A DNA stretch of 39,740 nt from an uncultured Actinomycetes bacterium (GCA_903844855.1 CAIMVH010000163.1:1-39740); one strand, 5' to 3'; shown: positions 24,308 to 32,409, counted from the stretch's first letter. Notes: a model not told the origin generated them from the sequence alone. Made by a program: numbers and translations.

Positions 24308-24945
24308 GCAAGCGAACCCAGATTCGCCGCGTTCCCAAGAAGGCGGTCAACGATCGCGAGATCATGAATCAGATTCTTGATACGGGCTTAGTGGCGCATG
24401 TCGCCATTGTCGATGACAAGCAGCCATACGCGTTGCCCGTGGGTTTCGCACGTGACGGTGACCGACTTTTGCTTCACGGTTCCGCTGCCTCTCGCCTCTT
24501 TAAGAAGCTAGCGGATGGTAAACCATGCTGTGCCACCATCACCATCATGGACGGTTTAGTAATGTCCCGCTCCGCATTTGAATCATCGATGCACTACCGG
24601 TGCGTAATGGTGCTCGGCGAAGCTGTAGAGCTGCACGGCGACGAAAAAATGGCAGCCTTCGATCTAATCGTTAAAGCATTTATGCCTGGTCGAGAACTTG
24701 AAGTTCGAAAGAGCACCAAGAAGGAGTTGAAGGCCACGACATTAGTGGCCCTCTCGCTCGATGAAGCAAGTGTCAAGATCTCTAATTTAGATCCAGGCGA
24801 TCTTCCGGAGGATATGGATTCACCACTGTGGGCTGGCGTCATTCCCATTCAACATACCTTCGGTACACCACGCGACGCGGCAGACCTCAAGCCAGGAATT
24901 CCGGTGCCCGGTTACATCGCGGAGTGGACACACGGACGCACCTGA
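24304..24945 (+). CDS. FMN-binding split-barrel protein of the pyridoxamine-phosphate-oxidase-like superfamily
   Basis: A 213-residue protein of the COG3467/NimA-like group. It has the N-terminal RRVPKKAVNDREIMNQILDTGLVAHVAIVDDKQPYALPVGF, GDRLLLHGSAASRLFKKLADGKPCCATITIMDGLVMSRSAFESSMHYRCVMVLGEA and a trailing WAGVIPIQHTFGTP, all typical of this flavin-binding fold. The start is TTG, overlapping the aminotransferase stop (TTGA). The enzymatic role is unknown. Similar proteins occur in amine catabolic clusters, so a redox step or flavin or PLP handling is possible. The stop overlaps the oxidase start (TGATG). Confidence 0.85.
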   Translation: MSKRTQIRRVPKKAVNDREIMNQILDTGLVAHVAIVDDKQPYALPVGFARDGDRLLLHGSAASRLFKKLADGKPCCATITIMDGLVMSRSAFESSMHYRCVMVLGEAVELHGDEKMAAFDLIVKAFMPGRELEVRKSTKKELKATTLVALSLDEASVKISNLDPGDLPEDMDSPLWAGVIPIQHTFGTPRDAADLKPGIPVPGYIAEWTHGRT

Positions 24946-26339
24946 TGAACCTCTGGCTCGAAAGTCTTGATGCTCCGCTACAACATCGAGCAGGCATTAC
25001 TGACGATCTCGATGTGGACATCGCGATCGTGGGTGGCGGATTCACTGGGCTCTGGGCCGCACACTTTCTCCGCCAAGAGATGCCGGGCGCCAAAATCGTG
25101 GTGCTGGAAAAAGAGTTCGTAGGCTTTGGTGCCAGCGGCCGCAATGGTGGCTGGGCATCAGCTCTTTATCCAGTGGCCTTCGATCGCTTGGTAATTGAAG
25201 TCGGCGAGGAACGCGCACGGAATGTGCGTGAAGTCTGGCGACGAAGCGTGCCTGAATTAGGCGCAGAGCTTGCTCGTCACGGTATCGATGCGGGTTATTC
25301 ATACGGTGGAAATATCACGGTGGCGCGCACCAAAGTACAAATGAAGCGTGTGGAAGCAGAATTCCTGGCCGCCGAGCATGCTGGCGAAGGCGCAGTTCGC
25401 CTCTCGCGAGATCAGGTGAAGGACCGGATTAACATCTCTGGCTCCGTCGGTGGACTCTTTATTCGCGAGTGCGCGCGCATTCATCCAGCAAAGGCTGTAC
25501 GTGGTCTTGCATCAGCAGTGGAACGTGCTGGTGTAAAAATCTATGAAGAGAGCGAAGTTCTCTCCTTGCGCCCAGGAGCATCTTCAGTGGCCAAAAAGGG
25601 CATTGTGAAGGTGCGACACCTGGGCACCATCCGCCGAGTACATGCCACACATATCGTAGAAGCCACCGAGGGATTCTTGCCCTCTATTAATTCACCAACG
25701 CGATCCAACCGCAGCGTTGTACCGGTCTACTCATTAATGACCGCAACTGAACCACTCTCACCAGAAATATGGAAGGAGATTGGTTGGAGCGGAAACGAAA
25801 CACTTGCAGAAGCGTGTCATCTCATTACCTATGCGCAACGCACTGCCGACGATCGCATTGCAATCGGCGGCCGCGGCGCTCCGTATTTCTTCAACTCAAA
25901 GATTTCCCCAGAACAAGATCGAGATCCACAGGTGCACGGACAACTTCGTGAATTAGCACGCTCGTGGTTCCCGATACTGCGTGACGTAAATTTCACGCAC
26001 GCATGGGGTGGGCCTTTGGGGATTGCTCGCGATTGGCACCCCACCGTTTCTTTTGACGACAAAAATGGTTACGCGCGCGCAGGTGGCTACGTGGGCGATG
26101 GCGTCACGAGTTCATACGTAGCCGGGCGCACCCTTGCAGATTTACTATCAGGCAAGAAGAGCGAGTTCACCAAACTCCCCTGGGTGAATCATCAGAGCCC
26201 CCCATGGGAGGGTGAACCCGTGCGATGGCTGGCGATCAACGCTGGTCTCAAAGCCATGACATGGGCCGATCGTGAGGAGCATCTCAGCCATAGAGAGAGC
26301 CTCATCGCGCGTGCGATGGCACGCCTGCTCGGGCATTAA
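24945..26339 (+). CDS. FAD-dependent amine oxidoreductase (DAO family, PuuB-like)
   Basis: A 464-residue flavoprotein. The N-terminal Rossmann motif is DVDIAIVGGGFTGLWAAHFL, followed by the conserved GFGASGRNGGWASALYP. The substrate domain and C-terminal FAD contact AGGYVGDGVTSSYVAGRTLADLL complete the DAO pattern. The group includes gamma-glutamylputrescine oxidase and other amine or amino-acid oxidases. No glutamylputrescine synthetase is in the window, so direct oxidation of a polyamine or other amine is an open alternative. The start at 24945 follows from the one-base overlap with the preceding stop; the longer frame lies inside that gene. Confidence 0.88.
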   Translation: MNLWLESLDAPLQHRAGITDDLDVDIAIVGGGFTGLWAAHFLRQEMPGAKIVVLEKEFVGFGASGRNGGWASALYPVAFDRLVIEVGEERARNVREVWRRSVPELGAELARHGIDAGYSYGGNITVARTKVQMKRVEAEFLAAEHAGEGAVRLSRDQVKDRINISGSVGGLFIRECARIHPAKAVRGLASAVERAGVKIYEESEVLSLRPGASSVAKKGIVKVRHLGTIRRVHATHIVEATEGFLPSINSPTRSNRSVVPVYSLMTATEPLSPEIWKEIGWSGNETLAEACHLITYAQRTADDRIAIGGRGAPYFFNSKISPEQDRDPQVHGQLRELARSWFPILRDVNFTHAWGGPLGIARDWHPTVSFDDKNGYARAGGYVGDGVTSSYVAGRTLADLLSGKKSEFTKLPWVNHQSPPWEGEPVRWLAINAGLKAMTWADREEHLSHRESLIARAMARLLGH

Positions 26340-26365
26340 TCCCAGACCATTAGTAGACTCACGAC

Positions 26366-27538
26366 ATGGATTCGATAAAGAGCGCTCTGGACCTACTCTC
26401 CATTGATCATCTCCTGAGTGAGGAAGAACGCGATATCCGCGACACCGTTCGCAAAGTGGTAGATGACAAAGTGCGCCCCTTCGTGGCCGACTGGTACGAG
26501 AAGGGCGATCTACCTGCTCGAGAGCTCGCCAAAGAATTCGGAAAGCTGGGCTTACTCGGTATGCACCTCGAGGGTTACGGATGCGCCGGCACCTCAGCAA
26601 CCGCCTACGGCCTTGCCTGCATGGAATTAGAAGCCGGTGACTCGGGGCTCCGATCACTGGTCAGCGTGCAAGGTTCACTCGCCATGTTTGCCATCTGGAA
26701 GTTTGGTTCAGAAGAGCAGAAGCAAGAATGGCTCCCGGGAATGGCGAGCGGCGAATTAATCGGTTGCTTCGGTCTTTCTGAAGCCGATTACGGTTCAAAC
26801 CCCGCTGGAATGATCACTCACGCAAAACGTGATGGAAAAGATTGGGTACTCAACGGTTCGAAGATGTGGATCACCAACGGACCCATCGCAGACGTAGCAG
26901 TTGTGTGGGCGCAAACCGAAGATGGAATTCGTGGTTTCGTGGTGCCCACCAAGACCAAGGGCTTCCAAGCCAATATCATTCACAAGAAACTTTCGCTCCG
27001 CGCATCGGTAACCGGTGAATTAGTCTTCACAGACCTTCGCCTTCCAGAAGATGCTGTACTTCCCGGTGTAGTCGGACTCAAGGGTCCCATGTCATCTCTT
27101 AACGAAGCGCGTTTTGGAATTCTTTTTGGAACTGTGGGCGCGGCCCGCGACTGCCTGCAAGTAGCTACCGATTACGCGCTCTCTCGCATTCAATTCGATC
27201 GCCCCATCGCTGCTTTCCAACTCACCCAAGAGAAACTTGCAAATATGGCACTCGAAGTTCAAAAGGGTTTCTTACTCGCCATGCACCTTGGTCGGTTGAA
27301 AGACGAAGAGAAGTTGCATCCTGATCAGGTCAGCCTCGGCAAACTCAACAACGTGCGCATGGCACTTGAAGTGGCACGTACGTCGCGCACCATCTTGGCC
27401 GCTAACGGCGTCACTCTCGAGTACCCCGTCATGCGGCACGCAAACAACTTGGAATCAGTACTTACCTACGAGGGAACGAGCGAGGTTCACTTGCTCACCA
27501 TCGGCCGCGCCCTCACCGGCATTCAAGCCTTCAAGTAA
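26366..27538 (+). CDS. gcdH: Glutaryl-CoA dehydrogenase
   Basis: A 390-residue acyl-CoA dehydrogenase closely matching glutaryl-CoA dehydrogenase along its length: LACMELEAGDSGLRSLVSVQGSLAM, GELIGCFGLSEADYGSNPAGM, LNGSKMWITNGPIADVAVVWAQTEDGIRGF, KLSLRASVTGELVF, and LTYEGTSEVHLLTIGRALTGIQAF with catalytic Glu369. The enzyme oxidises and decarboxylates glutaryl-CoA to crotonyl-CoA using FAD and ETF. This is the end of lysine or cadaverine breakdown through glutarate. A TAGACT hexamer 6 nt before the ATG suggests its own leaderless transcript. It follows the amine operon by 26 nt. Confidence 0.93.
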   Translation: MDSIKSALDLLSIDHLLSEEERDIRDTVRKVVDDKVRPFVADWYEKGDLPARELAKEFGKLGLLGMHLEGYGCAGTSATAYGLACMELEAGDSGLRSLVSVQGSLAMFAIWKFGSEEQKQEWLPGMASGELIGCFGLSEADYGSNPAGMITHAKRDGKDWVLNGSKMWITNGPIADVAVVWAQTEDGIRGFVVPTKTKGFQANIIHKKLSLRASVTGELVFTDLRLPEDAVLPGVVGLKGPMSSLNEARFGILFGTVGAARDCLQVATDYALSRIQFDRPIAAFQLTQEKLANMALEVQKGFLLAMHLGRLKDEEKLHPDQVSLGKLNNVRMALEVARTSRTILAANGVTLEYPVMRHANNLESVLTYEGTSEVHLLTIGRALTGIQAFK

Positions 27539-27557
27539 CATTCAAGCCTTCAATTAA
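27520..27557 (+). repeat. 19-bp tandem duplication across the gcdH stop codon
   Basis: The unit CATTCAAGCCTTCAAGTAA (27520-27538) is followed directly by CATTCAAGCCTTCAATTAA (27539-27557), with one mismatch. The first copy encodes the last residues and stop of gcdH; the second is noncoding. It looks like a recent slippage duplication. Confidence 0.9.
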
Positions 27558-27634
27558 ACGGGGTTACCCCCGCCTAATTCCAAACACATCGCAGTCGTCT
27601 AGGTTTGGCCACCTCTTCAAGTTAGAATACTTAC

Positions 27635-29380
27635 ATGAAGTTGCTTCGCAGGGTCGCACTTACGGCACTTCTCAGTAGCGCCTTGGTCGCTACATCAGCG
27701 CTTCCGTCAGGCGCCTACGACGTGGTACCACCGAGTGTTCCCTCCTTCGGACTCCTGGTTGATGAACCACTCACTGGTGGTTTCCAAACGATCTCTTCAA
27801 CAGTTGCCGGCGTCCCACCTTTATATAATGGCAAGTTATTAGATAGCGAAAATCGTGTCTGCGCCTCAGTATCAGATCCACATTGTGAAGGCATGTACTC
27901 GTTCATCGCAGAACTCATGCTCCCACCATGTGCAGATACCGCTAGTCGCATGTGCGTTCAAGGCGTAGAAGTAAGTGCGAAGGACGAACCGATGGTAAAA
28001 GCAAGCGTGGACCATGTGGTGAATACCGCCCCCACTCTGGCGGATCCGTTAACTGGATTGCCCGCAGGCGGCGCAGTTGCCCTCTGGAAAGCGCCATCGG
28101 CCACACATGCAGGCGGCACGGACACCTACGGCGTTGTGGCCCGTGCTCAGTATCAGCAAATGCTCAAAGTCCCGGGAATTCAAGCGGCGAGCAAACTGCG
28201 ACTTATAAGTTTTAGCGCCAGCGTTGTGCCGGTGGTGATGACCCCGGGGTATGGAAATGTGCTCGAGGTTCGCGAAGTCCCACAGAAGGTGGGGCCCCAT
28301 ATGGGAAAGTACAACTATCAAATCGCCGACAAGGCGGGCGCAAGTGGACCATACATTCAGAATCAGAAATGTCTATGGCGAGAATTGGCGCTCTGTGCGG
28401 GAATCTCCTCGTTTGCAGAGAATTCAAAGGCAGCTGTGACTCTTCGCATGAACAATGACCTTACGGGTTGGCTCTTTGGACGAATGAAAGAAGTGAATGT
28501 TTCGGTCACGCCTATCGATTCTTCTAACAATACGATCCGTATCGAAGGGCGACCAGTAGATGTGCCAGCCGCTTTGGGGTTTGTTCCCAAAGCCGACGTC
28601 TCTAACTACCCGCTTGTTGAGGCGTGGCAAAAACTGAACTACGCACCAGGAGATGGATATTACGAAAAGTCTTTAGCCGACCCCAATAGCAGCTGGGGAA
28701 GCGAAAGTAGCGCTGGCGGTTTTCGAGGATTTACGACGTACGAACAATTCCTCAAACCCATCCCTAGCCAAGGAGCGCGGTGGCTCATTTCATCTGGTGC
28801 TACCGGGAACGGCTTGGTGAGTACCGGCGGTGGGTGTTTTGCAAGCACCACCCAGCTCCTAGGAATTGTGACCACAAATTCCATGATCTACTCCCCCGGG
28901 CCTCCCGAACTCAAAGATGGTGCACTCATTTACAAGGTGGCCGGATTACACACGACCGCTAATGGCGACGTCTTTAAAGGGACATACGATCTTGCAATGC
29001 GATCGGAGACTGCTCGTTGTCTTTACAACTTCACAAAAGCACCTATTCGCGCAGAAGTAGTGGTGGTGTCAGCCGACGGATCTAATCAAAATGTCACGAC
29101 AGTAATTCAAAACGAGAAGGATGGCTGGTTCACGCTCGGCGCCTATAACTTCACCTTCTCGCAACCCACGATTCGCATCAAACTTACCCAAGAGAAAGCA
29201 GTAGTCACCACTTCAGCCACTCCTGCTTCAGTTACTCCCGCACCAAAGGCAAGTACGCCTGCAGCACCTGCGAACCCAAACAAGTCGAAGACGATCATCA
29301 TCACTTGCGTCAAGGGAAAGACCACTAAGAAAGTTGTGGGAGCTAATCCCACCTGTCCAGCCGGATACAAGAAGAAGTAG
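27635..29380 (+). CDS. Large exported protein of unknown function with C-terminal Lys/Cys module
   Basis: A 581-residue secreted protein with a signal peptide (residues 1-28, MKLLRRVALTALLSSALVATSALPSGAYD). The mature part is rich in Gly, Ser and Thr, with scattered Cys residues that could form disulfides (DPHCEGMY, PPCADTASRMCVQG, QKCLWRELALCAG). A Thr/Pro/Ala linker (about 530-548) precedes a short terminal module, TIIITCVKGKTTKKVVG followed by PTCPAGYKKK. Terminal modules of this style recur in exported proteins of small Actinobacteria and may bind cell wall; that is inference. No enzyme domain is recognised. TAGAAT lies 6 nt before the ATG, indicating a leaderless mRNA. It neighbours an SSI-like inhibitor. 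Confidence 0.85.
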   Translation: MKLLRRVALTALLSSALVATSALPSGAYDVVPPSVPSFGLLVDEPLTGGFQTISSTVAGVPPLYNGKLLDSENRVCASVSDPHCEGMYSFIAELMLPPCADTASRMCVQGVEVSAKDEPMVKASVDHVVNTAPTLADPLTGLPAGGAVALWKAPSATHAGGTDTYGVVARAQYQQMLKVPGIQAASKLRLISFSASVVPVVMTPGYGNVLEVREVPQKVGPHMGKYNYQIADKAGASGPYIQNQKCLWRELALCAGISSFAENSKAAVTLRMNNDLTGWLFGRMKEVNVSVTPIDSSNNTIRIEGRPVDVPAALGFVPKADVSNYPLVEAWQKLNYAPGDGYYEKSLADPNSSWGSESSAGGFRGFTTYEQFLKPIPSQGARWLISSGATGNGLVSTGGGCFASTTQLLGIVTTNSMIYSPGPPELKDGALIYKVAGLHTTANGDVFKGTYDLAMRSETARCLYNFTKAPIRAEVVVVSADGSNQNVTTVIQNEKDGWFTLGAYNFTFSQPTIRIKLTQEKAVVTTSATPASVTPAPKASTPAAPANPNKSKTIIITCVKGKTTKKVVGANPTCPAGYKKK

Positions 29381-29389
29381 GCTGGGTAC

Positions 29390-29800
29390 ATGAACCCTCT
29401 TCGAGTCACCTTCGCAATTTTATTCGCCTTTAGCCTCCTCACGTGCACTTCACAAACTGCTTCCGCTGCCACCACCGTGAGCAAACTAAAGATCGTCTAC
29501 CAAGAGTCGTCCGATTCCCCCAAGGTCACCTGGACTCTCAATTGCAAACCAAATAGTGGAACCTTTCCTGGAGTCGCTGTGGCTTGCAAGAAGTTAACTT
29601 CGCTAAAGAATCCCTTTGCTAAGCCACCAGCAGACCAGATGTGTAGCGAAATCTACGGAGGCGATCAAACCGCAGTCATCACCGGAACATGGCTCGGCAA
29701 GAAAGTAAGCCGTAAGTTTTCACGAGTAAATGGTTGTGAAATTGATACCTGGGAGAGCCTTTACCCCGTACTTCCTCACGTCGAAGGCGTTACTCAGTAA
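29390..29800 (+). CDS. Secreted subtilisin-inhibitor-like protein (SSI family)
   Basis: A 136-residue protein with a signal peptide (residues 1-26, ending TASA) and an SSI-like domain. The core is WTLNCKPNSGTFPGVAVACKKL, then MCSEIYGGDQTAVITGTWLGKKVSRKFSRVNGCE. Four Cys (52, 66, 85, 116) match the two SSI disulfides in spacing. By alignment with SSI (MCPMVYDP, P1 Met73) the P1 residue would be Glu87, unusual for a family that mostly has Met or Lys. SSI proteins block secreted serine proteases. TAGGCT, containing the stop of the previous gene, lies 6 nt before the ATG. The 3-prime end overlaps the convergent ATPase gene by 11 nt. Confidence 0.8.
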   Translation: MNPLRVTFAILFAFSLLTCTSQTASAATTVSKLKIVYQESSDSPKVTWTLNCKPNSGTFPGVAVACKKLTSLKNPFAKPPADQMCSEIYGGDQTAVITGTWLGKKVSRKFSRVNGCEIDTWESLYPVLPHVEGVTQ

Positions 29801-30389
29801 GTCGACCCTCGCAAATGGTGAGTTCGTGAGCATGAAGTGCGCCCATCAATCGATTGTCATGTTCAGAGATGATGACCGTCGCCCCCGCACTTGCTCTTGA
29901 TGCGAGCTTTGAAGCAAGAAATGCCACCATTGCATCATCAAGCCCAGCAGCAGGTTCATCTAAGAGAATGTGCGCAGACTCCCTTGCGAGCACGCTAGTG
30001 AGGAGAATACGTGTGCGCTCGCCGCGGCTGAGTTTCCTCCATTGTCGATCTAGCAAATCTTCGGCGCGCAATTCATCAGCCATGCCGACGCTCCAACCAC
30101 CCCAGCCAAGTACATCTGTAGCGGTGAAGTTAAAAGCAATTTCATGATCTTCATACCAAGAGTATGTAGCGCTGCGTTCCTGCTCCAAGAGCCCACTCAG
30201 TTCGCGCCCATCAATTGAGATACTGCCAGCACCAAGTGGAACTTCCCCTAAGAGAGTAAGCAGAAACGTACTCTTCCCCGACCCATTCGCACCTTTGATT
30301 ACATAAATGCCAGCCGAGAATTCATAAGTGAAGTCGTCAATGAGCGTGCGCCCACCACGGGTGATTGAAAGTGCGCTGCACTTGATCAT
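29790..30389 (-). CDS. hmuV: Heme-type ABC transporter ATPase
   Basis: A short 199-residue ATPase. Walker A is IKGANGSGKSTFLLTLLGE, the signature is LSRGERTRILLTSVLA, Walker B is AHILLDEPAAGLDD and the H-loop is VIISEHDN. It lacks the longer C-terminus of typical FecE/HmuV subunits (about 250-270 residues) but all ATP-binding motifs are present. It is coupled to the FecCD permease by ATGA, so it powers that importer. Its 3-prime end overlaps the convergent SSI-like gene. Confidence 0.85.
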   Translation of the reverse strand: MIKCSALSITRGGRTLIDDFTYEFSAGIYVIKGANGSGKSTFLLTLLGEVPLGAGSISIDGRELSGLLEQERSATYSWYEDHEIAFNFTATDVLGWGGWSVGMADELRAEDLLDRQWRKLSRGERTRILLTSVLARESAHILLDEPAAGLDDAMVAFLASKLASRASAGATVIISEHDNRLMGALHAHELTICEGRLTE

Positions 30390-31369
30390 GAGGAAGCCTT
30401 CTCCCTCAATAAAATAAGCACTAAGACTGGACTGCCGATAATTGCCAACAGGAGTGTGAGGGAAACTTCACCCGAGGAGAGCATCGAACGCGAGAGCGTA
30501 TCGGCGGCCAAGAGCAGGAGCGCACCACCAAGCGCGGATGCCGGCATAAGTATGCGAAGGCGCGCACCCACCAGTGGTCTGAGTACGTTAGGCACCACGA
30601 GACCCACGAAGGTCATTACTCCAGAGAGCGCGGCGCTACTTCCCACCAAGAGTGCACCTGCTACTAGTCCCAGCAACTTCATACGCCCCGTCCGCACACC
30701 CATGAAAGTTGCTATTCGATTTCCGAGCGCCATGCGATCCACGTTGCCAGAGATCACCCACGCAAGAATCGTGCCTAGAACGAGGAATGGGAGAAGTCGA
30801 AGCAGGGCTGGCCACGTCATCAGCGAAAGTGAGCCCATCGCCCAGAGAGATGTTCCTGGACCGCTCGTGCGTCCCTGCATCGCGGAAATCAGTGAACTCG
30901 AGGCGCTCCACAATGATCCAAGACCGAAGCCCACCAAAATAAATGGCAGTGGCGCCAGTCGCTTCGGAATAAGCCGAGCAGCCGCTAAAGCACCGAGAGT
31001 TGCTATCGCAATATTCGGGAGTGACCCATAGGAAGCAACACCCACCGAGGTAGAAATAATGGAGAACAGGACGCCGCCTGCAGATATACCAATAAATGCT
31101 GGGTCCGCCAAAGGGTTGATGAAGAGCCCTTGCATTAACGAGCCCGCAATTCCGAGCGCTGCGCCAATCACAATGGCGCCTGCCACTCGTGGAAGGCGGA
31201 TCTGACCAATGATCTTTAATGCATCTTGCTCTTGCGTAGTGGCATTGCCAGAAAAGATCCCATGTAGAAAATCGCCAAGTGCGAGCTGTACGCTGCCAGA
31301 GAGCAGCGCTACGAGAGTGAGGCCCACGAGTGCAAAAGAGAGCGCCAGCAGGATAGTGGCGCGCCTCAT
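30386..31369 (-). CDS. hmuU: Heme-type ABC transporter permease (FecCD family)
   Basis: A 327-residue FecCD/BtuC-type permease with about ten membrane segments. Motifs are IRLPRVAGAIVIGAALGIAGSLMQGLFINPLADPAFIGISAGG near residues 53-95 and SGVMTFVGLVVPNVLRPLVGAR near residue 250; the latter corresponds to the conserved FVGLxxPHxxR segment, with Asn in place of His. The family imports iron siderophores, heme and cobalamin. Specificity for heme rests on the partner binding protein. It overlaps both neighbours by ATGA. Confidence 0.9.
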   Translation of the reverse strand: MRRATILLALSFALVGLTLVALLSGSVQLALGDFLHGIFSGNATTQEQDALKIIGQIRLPRVAGAIVIGAALGIAGSLMQGLFINPLADPAFIGISAGGVLFSIISTSVGVASYGSLPNIAIATLGALAAARLIPKRLAPLPFILVGFGLGSLWSASSSLISAMQGRTSGPGTSLWAMGSLSLMTWPALLRLLPFLVLGTILAWVISGNVDRMALGNRIATFMGVRTGRMKLLGLVAGALLVGSSAALSGVMTFVGLVVPNVLRPLVGARLRILMPASALGGALLLLAADTLSRSMLSSGEVSLTLLLAIIGSPVLVLILLREKASS

Positions 31370-32301
31370 TTCAGTGCCTTAATCATCGCAGCATTGAGCT
31401 GAGAGATTAAATCTGGAAGACGTGGTCCGAATGAGAGCAGAAGCGAATCATCGACAGCAACAACACGTCGGTTCTTTCCCGCATTTGTCTGTGCCACTCC
31501 AGGTAAGGAAACTAATCCTTTGACGCCATCGACGGATGCTAATCCTTTAGCCATGACCAAGATGAGGTCAGGATTAGCTTGTGCAATGGTTTCAGCAGTA
31601 ATTGGGGAGAAGGGTTTACTTGAAATTGTGGCACCAGCGTCTACTCCCCCAGCAAGTGAAATGATTTCATCGGCACCGGAGCCTTTACCACCGAGCAGAT
31701 AAATTGAAGAAGGTCCACGAAGGTAGAGGAAAATCACCCGAGGCGTAGGAGAGATTGTGAACGCTGGAATATCAGCGATCAGACCACGCGCCACATCTTC
31801 GGCACCCACCGCACGCCCAAGTGCTAAAACTCGTTCCTTCGCAGAGGCGACCGTCCACGCTTCTGGAATCACCACCACCGATACCCCTGCAGCAGCGATT
31901 TGTTGCAGAGCGCTCTTCGGACCTGTTGACGCATCAACAATTACTTCCGTAGGTGAGGTCGCCAGCACTTTCTCGGCCGACACCTGATGTCCCATCGCGA
32001 CCACTGGCACGTTCGCAATCTCTGGGAGGGTGCTCGCAACATCTTTACCCACTAGGTGGTCGCCCAGACCCATTGCCACTAACGACTCAGCTGCGCCGTT
32101 TGCAAGCGACACAATACGAGTGGAATCCAATTTGCTCAATTGAGCACCCGAGAGGTCCTCTCCCAGACCGTTTTGATTGGCAGATATCTTCGGGCCGATC
32201 GGAAGTACCGCTTTTGAAATAGTGACAAGGCGATCAACTGACGGCGCTGACGTGCTGCAACCCACTAAGAGGAGGCACACAAGTACTGCCATCCGCTTCA
32301 T
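31366..32301 (-). CDS. hmuT: Heme-binding lipoprotein of ABC importer (HmuT-like)
   Basis: A 311-residue class III solute-binding protein. The start at 32301 gives a lipoprotein signal MKRMAVLVCLLLVGCSTS with Cys15 as the lipidation site, preceded by a GGGAGG ribosome-binding site. The Corynebacterium HmuT-like pattern is clear: STRIVSLANGAAESLVAMGLGDHLVGKDVAS, VPVVAMGHQVSAEKVLATSPTEVIV, STGPKSALQQIAAAGVSVVVI, and FLYLRGPSSIYLLGGKGSGADEII. The His in MGHQVS and the Tyr in SSIYLLGG are candidate heme ligands. Cobalamin or siderophore cannot be excluded. It is the first gene of the operon and is divergent from two secreted proteins. Confidence 0.87.
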   Translation of the reverse strand: MKRMAVLVCLLLVGCSTSAPSVDRLVTISKAVLPIGPKISANQNGLGEDLSGAQLSKLDSTRIVSLANGAAESLVAMGLGDHLVGKDVASTLPEIANVPVVAMGHQVSAEKVLATSPTEVIVDASTGPKSALQQIAAAGVSVVVIPEAWTVASAKERVLALGRAVGAEDVARGLIADIPAFTISPTPRVIFLYLRGPSSIYLLGGKGSGADEIISLAGGVDAGATISSKPFSPITAETIAQANPDLILVMAKGLASVDGVKGLVSLPGVAQTNAGKNRRVVAVDDSLLLSFGPRLPDLISQLNAAMIKALK

Positions 32302-32335
32302 GAGGCAATCCTCCCACTTGGCCAACGCCCACTCC

Positions 32336-32375
32336 CCGACAGGGTGTCGGAAAACACGCACCGACACCCTGTCGA
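32336..32375. promoter_or_regulatory. Two tandem 15-bp palindromes in the divergent heme-locus control region
   Basis: CCGACA-GGG-TGTCGG (32336-32350) and CCGACA-CCC-TGTCGA (32361-32375) are each palindromic, with centres 25 bp apart. The two copies also pair with each other as a perfect 14-bp inverted repeat (32337-32350 with 32361-32374). The second copy reaches the -35 region of the plus-strand gene. This looks like a duplicated operator for a dimeric repressor; it does not match DtxR/IdeR or Fur boxes. Confidence 0.6.
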
Positions 32376-32409
32376 AACTTCGCGTTGAATCACCCGATAA
32401 CTTCTCTCT

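Noticed and set aside
32336-32375. Reading the inverted repeat as a terminator
   Set aside because: It lies between divergent starts, has no U-tract, and each arm is itself a palindrome, which suits an operator better.
32302-32409. IdeR/DtxR or Fur box upstream of the heme importer
   Set aside because: No TTAGGTTAG-like or AT-rich Fur-like 19-bp motif could be found in this stretch.
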